Assembly: GCA_018402585.1 (NCBI GenBank)
Contig: JAGYIO010000002.1
Span: 412,406-476,405, forward strand
Origin: Chthoniobacterales bacterium
Lineage (GTDB): Bacteria; Verrucomicrobiota; Verrucomicrobiia; Chthoniobacterales; JACTMZ01
Direction: 5' to 3'
DNA length: 64,000 nt
Shown here: positions 42,701 to 49,288 of the stretch, piece by piece
Position numbering within the stretch: position 1 is the first letter of the stretch
Layout of the letters: each line of letters begins with the position of its first letter
Made by a program: the position numbers and the translations under genes
The notes under the pieces: model-generated
Databases searched by the model: none
The model's input: only the letters and a program-made list of their open reading frames with translations
Told to the model about the DNA's origin: nothing

Positions 42701-42725
42701 CCTCGGCTTGGGCTACAAGTTCTGA
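36756..42725 (+). CDS. Giant autotransporter with glycine-rich head and beta-strand repeats
   Basis: 1989 aa from ATG giving MNTPVTVFAALILASWPGAL; signal peptide cleaved after ARA. Residues 45-300 are extremely glycine-rich (runs of GGGGG). Residues 300-960 carry many autotransporter-associated beta-strand repeats such as GDNTYSGTTTISN, GNNTYSGTTTITNG and GNTYTGRTVVEGGIL. Residues 1000-1320 hold three repeats of a domain with HAGYGSALSNSITINNAAGL. One more beta-strand repeat (GNNTYSGGTTLNAGNVVV) lies near 1470. About residues 1710-1989 form a type V beta-barrel ending YLGLGYKF with terminal Phe. No protease motif is visible. Likely a surface adhesin or matrix protein. No RBS is seen. Confidence 0.88.
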   Translation: MNTPVTVFAALILASWPGALARAQTLVLDGTSGTNTISSDYNTAGGLTVELGFFADYLVVGGGGGGGADNAGGGGAGGMLSNSMQVNPGQVFAISVGAGGAAGTGVNPNSQPGGNGGDSSLAVVGGSAIALSLGGGGGGAGQGAADHPGRNGGSGGGGAGESSSTTPGGLGTAGQGNNGGTGFASGTGGGGGGGGAGAAGSPGVNSNGGNGGNGLVSSITGSPVFYAGGGGGAGNLAGNVQGLGGEGGGGKGGRPATAGTPNTGGGGGGGSYNGVNNADGAAGGSGIAIVRYAGSPGPITGGTITAGTGTAAGDTLHSFPNVGSGTLDFSAVDFAQRLGATVTGVVSGSGDLVYRGPGRLILAGGNTYTGRTVVEGGILQAGSTSAFAVCPEIVISNAADATLDLNGIDYTIKSLAGGGSTGGNVLLGSGTLSIGCENGGAEFAGIISGTGRIIKIGSGTQTFGGANTYTGGTEIRLGLLAVSAIADSGASGLGNSGTLLLSGGTLSYTGTAKATTGRLVDIALGATNSTINVLSASGHLTLTGNVWNSDVTHSNVVLNKTGVGTLEIAGEGRNVGLSLAAREGVTLLNANTNTVYEIRAIDPGATVQLLRPNQVFSGDAIPTTGNIRMTGGTLDLNGFDQKINRLTGATFGTFGTGEITSAAPATFTFGSSLAGRPSDFAGTISGALNVVTKGANKVTLTGDNTYSGTTTISNANSLLQIGNGGISGTLGGGAVLNNGTLAFNRSDDEAISNAIGGPGRLVQQGAGTLTLAGNNTYSGTTTITNGGLRIGQGGTSGTLGLGTVTNNGVLIFDRSDALGVANPINGSGRVVQQGTGTTTLTGPNTYAGTTAIDSGTLLLDGSHVGGAGYSVATGAAFGGTGQTASAVTVDGTIRPGDGVTQGILQTGALTLNNTGLLNLLLGGTTSSLLSVTGDISLFGGIEFTVAPDLTADLYPLLSYTGSLSGTFSLTNNLPTGFNLVYGTDNTIFLERVPTIDGVTLLSSGDAMITGGTLPFDVLVYNNSANSPVDFALDAGTNTSGSFGPTTIAAGGDTNAAGLAYTGTTIGTNTGTYVLTNTTAGIATTNTVTVKVYDHAAGSLSTNRIALPEVIVGYGAALSGTLNVSNEAGFRVGLGSVSVSTNANFVVSEVFNIAPGGSGTMQVVLNPGQGPGIYSNVVAVSFADSSTLRGATNNLSPTNFVVTGTVFDHALAVLAANTITFAPVHAGYGSALSNSITINNAAGLRVDLQTANIITNSLFSLGTVSGLAPGASTQLAAVLQVGQPVGRFTNTVVIAYGDDSALEGALAEVGTTNVAVTGYIYSGQSSWTNNGSGNWTNFANWDVPGGTPGLDGVLSVNDTATFGAAGSGDVVLETNASVLAVVFSNSSAAYNLVGSGTLTMAASGGSDPSISNQAGEHVIGASVELSSNVRIEAASGSSLEMAGVMSGPGSLSKNGPGSLVLSGNNTYSGGTTLNAGNVVVTSPGALGGGAVALNAGRLTLESRIDMAALFWNGAAIIAMANPAGGHFVNIANGLTLLNGLNSFDLTGAILPNSPVKLMTATNMGSLSVDLFGVVGLDRYTLLIEGDSLFITVKPATYVPYAITPNQAAVAGALDTFIGAGGDRGTVVTALDSLTDAQYPAAFEQMLPNAYASLPNMAFNTANALNSGMFQRLWVIRINGKGFSSSGLSPAPLRGEVGGVDDLEAFAINPASETKWGTFVDGNGIFANGGDVNYLQNYRSQSGGVTTGASYQWNDSLSTGGYVGYQGLQAEYDNGRTVDNAVRFGVFGTYDLGSLYFNALVGGAYHGYTVNRNIDFGGLDRTATGRPGAGEFDLALGTGYDFQVGDFSWGPFTTLQYTYLGVQGFTETGAGALNLDVDPYNSSSMLYTLGGQAAYNWRLSREVIVTPTVFAGWQHEFLQDAYQINSSFNTGGPAAPFNYTTGTPARDSFYGGVGVTVGLGDRWQATAVYSAFVANQDQSSQNLYLGLGYKF

Positions 42726-42792
42726 GCTGCGCCCTCTCGGGCGGGACGATGAGAAAGGGCGGCGGCTTGGCCCGGGTACGGCGTTGGTCCGC

Positions 42793-44091
42793 TCAGCTTT
42801 TTTTGTCCTTTCGCCTTTGGCTCCAATGCAGGGCCAGCCAGAGGACGAGGCCGCAGCCGAGAAAGCCGGTAGGCAACCAGGGCAGGGCCATGCTGAAGAT
42901 GGTGTTCTCGCCCGCTTCGGGGTGAGTGGTGCGGAGGTGGGCGGTGAGCTGAGCGAAAAGAATTCCGGCCAGAGCATAGCCGAGATTGAAGGCCACACCG
43001 CGGAAACTCAGCACGGTGGCGCGCACCTGGGATTCGGTCCAAAGATTGAGGTAGTTTGAGGTGAAGAATTGCAAGGCGGACATGGAGAGGCCGAGGGGAA
43101 TGACGACCCAAGCACCCCAATACGGCACGGCGAGGGCGGTGCCGGTCAATCCGACAAGCACGAACGCCGCAACCATGGTGTAGTTGGCCACCACCCCGAG
43201 GCGGGCGGTCATGCGCTTGGCCACCGGGGCGACGGCAAAGCCGAGGAGGGCGAGGGTGGAACCGAGCAGGCCATTGACGACCGGAGGCAACTCGATCAGC
43301 CGGTAATAATTGCTCGCGAAGGTGAGAAAGATCCGCACGAAGCTGTCGAGGAGCAAGGCGGCGACCATGAGGAAGAGAATGCGCCGGGAAGTGAAGACGT
43401 GGACGGCACCTTCGATCACGTTTTGCCAGGCCCGCCCGGCGGCATGACGGCCGCTGGGCTGCCCAACCGGCGGTTCGCGGAAATTCACAGCCACGAGCAG
43501 GCAGAGGACGGAGGTGGCGAGGGTGGCGTAGACCGGCCAGCGCACCGTGGCGCCGGTGCCGGGCGTCCAACCGGTCCAGCCGAAGAGCGAGACCATGAGG
43601 CCTTGGTCGAAAAGTGCGGCCCCGCTGACCATGGCGAGGAAAAAGCCGCCGGATTTCCAGCGCAGAAGCGACTCGAGGACCCGCGGCCAGGTGGTCTTGC
43701 GGTCGCCCTCCGGCAGGGATTCATAAGCCAAAGCTTCGTCCGCCCCGCTGGCACAGGCTTCGGCCGCGCCGCTGATGATGCGATTGAGCAGGAGGAAGGA
43801 GAAAAGCCAGGTGCCGCGCGGGGCGAAGGCGAAGACGAGCATTTCCAGGACCATGAGCGCGGCGGCGAGCACGATGACGCGTTTGCGTCCGATCACGTCG
43901 GCCAGCGCGCCGGAGGGAATTTCCAAGACGATGATGACCACAGCCCAGATAACATTAAGCAGGGCGTATTGCTCGAGGGTCAGCCCGAGGTCGAGGAAGA
44001 GGACACCGATCACCGGGTAGTAGAACCTGGCGTGAAAGAGAACGCGGAAGGCGATAAAGAGCGGGAGGTTGCGGCGGAGGGAGGCGGACAC
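42793..44091 (-). CDS. Major facilitator superfamily transporter
   Basis: 432 aa with 12 predicted helices. The loop between helices 2 and 3 reads IPSGALADVIGRKRVIVLAA (near residue 55), the classical MFS 'G.LaD..GRk' motif. Helices 7-12 follow a long central loop with REPPVGQPSGRHAAGRAWQN. Secondary transporter of unknown substrate; drug or sugar efflux is plausible. It converges on the autotransporter gene, with 67 bp between the stops. Array 2 begins about 40 bp upstream of its start. Confidence 0.82.
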   Translation of the reverse strand: MSASLRRNLPLFIAFRVLFHARFYYPVIGVLFLDLGLTLEQYALLNVIWAVVIIVLEIPSGALADVIGRKRVIVLAAALMVLEMLVFAFAPRGTWLFSFLLLNRIISGAAEACASGADEALAYESLPEGDRKTTWPRVLESLLRWKSGGFFLAMVSGAALFDQGLMVSLFGWTGWTPGTGATVRWPVYATLATSVLCLLVAVNFREPPVGQPSGRHAAGRAWQNVIEGAVHVFTSRRILFLMVAALLLDSFVRIFLTFASNYYRLIELPPVVNGLLGSTLALLGFAVAPVAKRMTARLGVVANYTMVAAFVLVGLTGTALAVPYWGAWVVIPLGLSMSALQFFTSNYLNLWTESQVRATVLSFRGVAFNLGYALAGILFAQLTAHLRTTHPEAGENTIFSMALPWLPTGFLGCGLVLWLALHWSQRRKDKKS

Positions 44092-44180
44092 GGAATTTAT
44101 TTAGCTACAGCCGAGTCTTAGAGACAGCCCCCAGTCGCTGAACCCACGCGTTGGCGGGTGTGTTCTGGGAGTAACTGGGG

Positions 44181-44333
44181 CTACCATCCCTGCAAAGGGG
44201 GAAAGGCACCGACGCTCAGATCAGTTGGTTGCCTGCGGCAACCCGTCTCGCCAAGCCTCGGCTGAGCGCCGCTACACCTCGACGAAAGCTTGTAGCGTCG
44301 GTCTATGACCGTCGCTGCCTGAAAACACTTCGA
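44181..44333. repeat. R3 module
   Basis: 153 bp and found once in the window. It contains a hairpin of the TGTAGCGTCGGTCTATGACCG type, related to 26060-26084. It is bounded by the same boundary sequence as R1 and R2. Confidence 0.6.
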
Positions 44334-44390
44334 GTTACTCGGGAGTCCCTGAACCCGCGTGCGGCGGGTGTGGTTGGGGAGTAACTGGGG

Positions 44391-44615
44391 CGGCAAAGCC
44401 CAGGGGGAACGGGCGTTTGCCTATGGGGCTATCTACGTCCCGCTTGGGCGGGACTCCGGTTCGCCCGTTTTCCGAAAGACCACCCGGGCGGGACGCCCGC
44501 AACCCAAATCATTGGGGTGTGGCATCGGCATCCTGCCGATGGGTTTGGATCGTGACGGGCGGGACGCCCGTGCCCCCTGCCCGAACCACAAGCTGGCTCC
44601 CCCTCCATAACTCGA
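44391..44615. repeat. R1 module, copy C
   Basis: 225 bp. Nearly identical to copies A, B and D for about the first 200 bases. The 3' end diverges (CACAAGCTGGCTCCCCCTCC instead of CAGAAGTCGACTCGCCATGC). Confidence 0.85.
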
Positions 44616-44673
44616 GTTACTGGGGAGTCCCTGAACCCGCGCATTGGCGGGCGTGGTTGGGGAGTAACTGGGG

Positions 44674-44967
44674 CCGGCGTCGACGGCGAGCTTGGGCAGG
44701 CCAGAAGTCAGAAAGCCACAGCCGAGTCTGCGAGACGGCCCACAGGCAAATGGAAGAGGATGCCAGAAGATGGTGTTCGCGCCGCTGACACGGCGCAAAC
44801 ACAGTCCTCGGAGAGATGCCATGAGCGGGGCGCGTGTCAGCGCGCCCCGCTTATCCTCTTTCATCTTCTTCCATTTGACCGCTTCGCTCAGCTCTCCGAG
44901 CTGTCTGTCTCGCTGCGCTCGGCTGTGGCCTGTCTTTATTCCCTTTCGAGAGAGTAACTCTCATTGA
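44674..44967. repeat. R2 module, copy 2
   Basis: 294 bp. It has the same nested inverted repeat as copy 1: outer arms near 44715-44740 and 44905-44930, middle arms near 44748-44772 and 44851-44876, inner arms near 44783-44792 and 44832-44842. Confidence 0.8.
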
Positions 44968-45025
44968 GTTAGTCGGGAGTCCCTGAACCCGCGCATTGGC
45001 GGGCGTGTGCTGGGAGTAACTGGGG

Positions 45026-45260
45026 CGGCAAAGCCCAGGGGGAACGGGCGTTTGCCTATGGGGCTATCTACGTCCCGCTTGGGCGGGACTCCGGTTCGCC
45101 CGTTTTCCGAAAGACCACCCGGGCGGGACGCCCGCAACCCAAATCATTGGGGTGTGGCATCGGCATCCTGCCGATGGGCTTGGGTCGTGACGGGCGGGAC
45201 GCCCGTGCCCCCTGCCCGAACCAGAAGTCGACTCGCCATGCGGGCCCCGCCGTAACGCGA
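45026..45260. repeat. R1 module, copy D
   Basis: 235 bp, almost identical to copy B. It is followed by the terminal half boundary. Confidence 0.85.
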
Positions 45261-45310
45261 GTTACTCGGGAGGCAAATAGAAGAGGATAACCGGAGGATA
45301 AGAACGGAAT

Positions 45311-45330
45311 TTTTTGCCGGCCGGCAAAAA
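45311..45330. other. 20-bp perfect palindrome downstream of the HAD gene
   Basis: TTTTTGCCGGCCGGCAAAAA. The T- and A-runs are on the wrong sides for an intrinsic terminator on either strand. Purine-rich GAAGAGGATAACCGGAGGAT lies upstream, recalling the R2 and fold-back arms. Confidence 0.6.
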
Positions 45331-45355
45331 CTCTTCTTTAACCCGTGGCCTGCTT

Positions 45356-46237
45356 TTAATGCTTGGGCGCGCGGACGGTGGCGGCTTCGAGGTCATCACG
45401 GCGGCCTTCCACGATGCGGTCGGCGATTTCCATGATCATTTCCTCGAGGAGAAGGCGCAGGTGGCTGCCCGGGCGGTAGTCGGCGGGAGCGATGTGCTTG
45501 ACCCGGTCGGCGTGGGCGGTGAGTTGGTAGCTTTTCTTGAAGCTAACCCGTGATTTGTCCTCCGGGTTGTAAACCGCGATGGCGCGGCCGCCGGTTTGCT
45601 TCATCACGGTGAAGCAGGGGACATCGGTCGGTCCGTCGCCGACGTAGATCATGTTTTGGAACGGGACGGGGCGCAGTTCGGGCGGCATGTGGTCGTTCAC
45701 GTCCTGCGAGAGGTCGAGCATGCCCTTGTTGATCCGGAAGAGGAATTGCGTCTTTTGCGTGTGGCTGATGACGCGCTTGGGGAAGGTGATGTGTCCGTCC
45801 TCATCTTCCGCGTATTCGCAGCCGAAAATTTTCCGGACATAAGGTTCGATCCGGCTGCCCACGATGAGTTCTTTCAGCCCGGAGCTGACGATGTAGTGCT
45901 CGACGCCGATGCCATGGGCCTGGTGCTCGGGGCTGAGGAGCCCGGATTTGAATTCCTCGAACATTTGCGGGAGGCCCGGGAAAAAGCTGAGGGTGGCTCC
46001 GAGTTCGCGCAGTTGGGCGTTGGTTGGACGGTCTGGCTCGAGGTAATCGAGAAGCGCCTTCATGTAGGCCAGTTCGTGCTCGAAACCATGCTTCTGCACG
46101 AGGTCGCCGCAGCGTTGCCAGAATTGTTGCCCGTCAATCCCGAAGTGCGGAAAAATCGCCTCTTCCTGCATATAATTCGGGCTCAGGGTCTGGTCGTAGT
46201 CGTAGACTATGGCGATGGTGCTTTGCGGAACGGACAT
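45356..46237 (-). CDS. HAD-family phosphatase
   Basis: 293 aa. HAD motif I is DYDQTLS (residues 12-18), motif II YIVSSGLKE, motif III lysine in the FPKRVISHTQKTQFLFRINK region, motif IV YVGDGPTDVPCF. A helical cap lies between residues 25 and 95. The D-x-D-x-T and GDGPTD motifs indicate a phosphoaspartate phosphatase; the substrate is unknown. The next gene is divergent and about 350 bp away. Confidence 0.8.
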   Translation of the reverse strand: MSVPQSTIAIVYDYDQTLSPNYMQEEAIFPHFGIDGQQFWQRCGDLVQKHGFEHELAYMKALLDYLEPDRPTNAQLRELGATLSFFPGLPQMFEEFKSGLLSPEHQAHGIGVEHYIVSSGLKELIVGSRIEPYVRKIFGCEYAEDEDGHITFPKRVISHTQKTQFLFRINKGMLDLSQDVNDHMPPELRPVPFQNMIYVGDGPTDVPCFTVMKQTGGRAIAVYNPEDKSRVSFKKSYQLTAHADRVKHIAPADYRPGSHLRLLLEEMIMEIADRIVEGRRDDLEAATVRAPKH

Positions 46238-46591
46238 CAGAAGCGGCGCTTTTGGCGCGCGGGAGGAACATCATACCCGCATGCGAGGGCCTTTCCAGCA
46301 GGTTTATCTGATTGCGGTCCGGGCAGAGCGAAGCGCAAAGGGCGCAGAGGGATTGGCGGAAATGCAGAATGATGATGACGCTCACCTTGGCTCTGAAAAT
46401 GTGCTGAGTTTAGCGTCTGGAGGCGGGGACGAGCGGACCGCGCGTCCGCCCACTCGGCAACGGACATGCCGGCCGCGGGTTCCGACCTTCCAGCGGCGGG
46501 TCGATGGTCCTGATTTCGCGCGGGTTGGGTCTCGGGAAAAAAAGGCGGAGGCCGGCTCGCGGGGACGCTCGCCTACCGGGGAGGTAATGCG
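46238..46591. other. Intergenic region between divergent genes
   Basis: 354 bp. It holds a hairpin GCGGAC-CGCGC-GTCCGC (46434-46450) and, at its end, the strong ribosome-binding site GGGGAGGT before the ligase-fusion GTG. No gene is seen. Confidence 0.5.
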
Positions 46592-49243
46592 GTGATCGAG
46601 GTGGCTTATCGCGGCGGGGTTTTGGTGCCTGCGATCGACTTGTGGATGGATCCGCGGATGCCACAGGGGCTGGCTTTTGTGTCGCACGCGCACAGCGATC
46701 ACGCGGGGAAGCATCGGGAGACCATTCTTTCGGCTGGGACGTCGCGGCTCATGCGCTCGCGGATCGGTGCCTCGCGACAAGAGCATGTGTTGGAATTCGG
46801 CGAGAGGCGCGAGTTGCGCGGCGCGCGTTTCACTTTGCTCCCGGCGGGTCATGTCCACGGGTCGGCCCAACTGCATCTTGAGATGGAGGCAGGGAGTCTG
46901 CTTTACACTGGTGACTTCAAAATGCGGGCGGGATTGTCGAGCGAGCGGATTGCCTGGTGCGGGGCGGACACCCTGATCATGGAAACGACGTTCGGCAAAC
47001 CGGACTTTGTTTTTCCCCCGACCGAACAAGTGCTCGCCGAGATGGTCAAATTTTGCCGCGAGGCCTTGGAAGACGGCGAGGTGCCGATCTTGTTGGGGTA
47101 TTCCCTGGGCAAGGCGCAGGAGATTCTTTGCGCCGTGGCCGCGGCGGGATTGCCGCCGATGCTCCACGGGGCGGTGGCCAAGTTGACCAAAATCTACCGC
47201 GAGTTTGTCCCCGGGATCCCGGAGTTTGCCGCCTACGAGGCCTCGCAGGTCGGCGACCATGTGTTGATCTGTCCGCCCAGCGTGCGCGGGTCGCGTCTGA
47301 TCCAGCGGATCAAGAAGCGGCGGGTGGCCATGCTGACCGGCTGGGCCATGACCCCGGGGGCGGTGCACCGCTACCAAGTCGATGCGGCCTTTCCCCTGAG
47401 CGACCATGCGGGGTACGACGACCTCTTGCGGTACGTCGAATTGGTCCGGCCAAAGCGCGTGCTCACCCTGCATGGCTATGCTGCCGAGTTCGCCCGCGAC
47501 CTGCGCGAGCGGGGGATGGAAGCGTGGTCTTTGGTCAGTCCGGACCAGCTGGAATTCTCCGGGTTGACCGCTCCTCGCGCCCCGCGGGTCCGCGAGGACG
47601 GGGAGGAGGATGTTCCGGATTCACCCTTCGGGAAATTTTGCGCGGTGGGAGAGGCCATTGCCGCAGCCACGGGACGACGGGCGAAAACCTCACTTCTTGC
47701 CGGTTACTTGCGTTCCTTGGCCGAAGAGGATTTGCGCCGGGCGGCCACTTGGTTCACCGGCCAGCCTTTTGCCCCCACGGATGGCCGGAGTGCACAAACC
47801 GGTTGGGCCGTCTTGCGTCGGGCCTTGGGTGCGGCCTCCGGGCGGGGCGAAGACGAGGTGCGCGCCATCTCGCGGCGGTGCAATGACGCGGGACTGGCTG
47901 CGCGGGAAATCATGGCGGGACAGCGGGATGCCGTGGCCTTCAGCCTGGCCACGGTGCAGGCCTTGTTCGACGGACTGTCGGTGACCCGTGGTCCGGTCGG
48001 CAAGCAGGCGTTGCTGGGTGAATTTTTCGCTTCCAGCCGCGCGCTCGAAGCGTCTTATGCGGTGCGTATCCTCACCGGCGACCTGCGCATCGGGCTGAAG
48101 GAAGGGTTGTTGGAGGAAGCGCTGGCCGCAGCCTTTGGCGCGGAGCCCGAGGCGGTGCGCGAAGCGGGCATGTTGCTCGGCGACATGGGGACGCTGGCCG
48201 TGGCGGCGCGGAAGAATGAGTTGGGGGCGGTCGGCTTTCGGGTCTTCCATCCGGTCAAATGCATGCTCGCCGGGGCGGAGCCGGATGGGGAGGCGGTGTG
48301 GGGACGTTTGGCCGGAGTGCATGCCGCGGTGTGGGTGGAGGACAAATATGACGGCATTCGGGCGCAGGTGCATGTGACGGACGGACGGTGCGAGATTTTC
48401 TCCCGTGACTTGCGGCGCATCACGGCGCAGTTTCCGGAAATTTCCGCGGCGGCGGTGAAGTTACCCGGCTCGGTCGTGCTTGACGGGGAGATCCTCGCGT
48501 CCATGGCGGGACGGCGACTTACTTTTTTCGATTTGCAGAAGCGGCTCAACCGGCGGGAGGCGGATTTATTTTTGACCGAGGATATTCCGGTGGAGTTCCG
48601 GGCTTTTGATCTCTTGTTGCGGGATGGGGCAACCCTGCTGCGCCGGCCCTGGCGCGAGCGGCGTGCGGTGCTCGAGCAGTTGCCCTTGGCCGGTCCGCTC
48701 TGGTTGGCCCCGGCCACGCGGGTGGAAAGTGCGGCGGCGGTGGAGGAAGAATTCCGCGCCGCGCGGGCCCGGGGGAATGAGGGGTTGGTCGGTAAAGATC
48801 CGGAGAGCACTTACCGGCCGGGGCGGCGCGGCTCGGCCTGGGTCAAATTGAAAAAAGAATTCGCCACTTTAGATGTCGTGGTGACGGGCGTGGAATATGG
48901 TCATGGCCGCCGTCGCGAGGTCTTGAGCGATTATACCTTTGCGGTGCGCGACGAGGAAAGCGGTGCGCTTTTGACCATCGGCAAGGCCTATTCCGGATTG
49001 ACCGACGAGGAAATTGCCGGACTGACGCCGTGGTTTCTGCAGCGCGTGCGCCGGGTCAAGGGCCGTCTCCACGAGGTGGAACCGGAGTTGGTCATCGAGG
49101 TGGTCTTTGATTCGATTCAGCCAAGCACGCGGCATCCGAGTGGCTTGGCCCTGCGCTTTCCGCGGATCAAGGCCTTGCGGAAGGACAAGTCGCGGGCGGA
49201 GATTGACTCCTTGCAAGCGGCGCGGAAGTTGGCCGGAATTTGA
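46592..49243 (+). CDS. Fusion of ligase-associated MBL exonuclease and ATP-dependent DNA ligase
   Basis: 883 aa from GTG 46592, with GGGAGGT 6 nt upstream. Residues 1-335 are a metallo-beta-lactamase/beta-CASP-type nuclease: VSHAHSDHAGKH, LPAGHVHGSAQ, LLYTGDFKM, METTFGKP, LSDHAGYDDL. Residues 345-883 are a DNA ligase: N-terminal helical domain, nucleotidyl lysine in VEDKYDGIRAQVHV (near 584), LDGEILASM, NEGLVGKDPESTY, SAWVKLKKEF, and a C-terminal OB-fold. In other bacteria these are separate neighbouring genes of a DNA-repair cluster. The Lhr-like helicase and phosphoesterase partners are absent here. Joins processed DNA ends, by inference. Confidence 0.88.
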   Translation: MIEVAYRGGVLVPAIDLWMDPRMPQGLAFVSHAHSDHAGKHRETILSAGTSRLMRSRIGASRQEHVLEFGERRELRGARFTLLPAGHVHGSAQLHLEMEAGSLLYTGDFKMRAGLSSERIAWCGADTLIMETTFGKPDFVFPPTEQVLAEMVKFCREALEDGEVPILLGYSLGKAQEILCAVAAAGLPPMLHGAVAKLTKIYREFVPGIPEFAAYEASQVGDHVLICPPSVRGSRLIQRIKKRRVAMLTGWAMTPGAVHRYQVDAAFPLSDHAGYDDLLRYVELVRPKRVLTLHGYAAEFARDLRERGMEAWSLVSPDQLEFSGLTAPRAPRVREDGEEDVPDSPFGKFCAVGEAIAAATGRRAKTSLLAGYLRSLAEEDLRRAATWFTGQPFAPTDGRSAQTGWAVLRRALGAASGRGEDEVRAISRRCNDAGLAAREIMAGQRDAVAFSLATVQALFDGLSVTRGPVGKQALLGEFFASSRALEASYAVRILTGDLRIGLKEGLLEEALAAAFGAEPEAVREAGMLLGDMGTLAVAARKNELGAVGFRVFHPVKCMLAGAEPDGEAVWGRLAGVHAAVWVEDKYDGIRAQVHVTDGRCEIFSRDLRRITAQFPEISAAAVKLPGSVVLDGEILASMAGRRLTFFDLQKRLNRREADLFLTEDIPVEFRAFDLLLRDGATLLRRPWRERRAVLEQLPLAGPLWLAPATRVESAAAVEEEFRAARARGNEGLVGKDPESTYRPGRRGSAWVKLKKEFATLDVVVTGVEYGHGRRREVLSDYTFAVRDEESGALLTIGKAYSGLTDEEIAGLTPWFLQRVRRVKGRLHEVEPELVIEVVFDSIQPSTRHPSGLALRFPRIKALRKDKSRAEIDSLQAARKLAGI

Positions 49244-49288
49244 GCAAGGGAAGCGGACCCGCCCGCTACCGGCCTTGCCACCACGGGA

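Larger units (their letters stand above)
44131..45273. repeat. Modular repeat array 2 (boundary-R3-boundary-R1-boundary-R2-boundary-R1-terminal half boundary)
   Basis: 1143 bp. Boundaries are at 44131-44180 (short form), 44334-44390, 44616-44673, 44968-45025 and the half boundary 45261-45273. The modules are R3 (44181-44333), R1 (44391-44615), R2 (44674-44967) and R1 (45026-45260). Module order differs from array 1, but boundaries and the GGGAGGCAAA end are the same. Before it, 44105-44130 (TACAGCCGAGTCTTAGAGAC) looks like a remnant of the R2 outer arm. No gene is supported inside. Confidence 0.85.

Noticed and set aside
26191-45273. Integron attC sites as the boundary elements of the repeat arrays
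   Set aside because: The inverted ends read GTTACTC or GTTAGTC and GAGTAAC. They do not fit the GTTRRRY/RYYYAAC consensus, the modules carry no credible genes, and no integron integrase is present.
45311-45330. Palindrome as a bidirectional intrinsic terminator
   Set aside because: The U-run would precede the stem on both strands rather than follow it.
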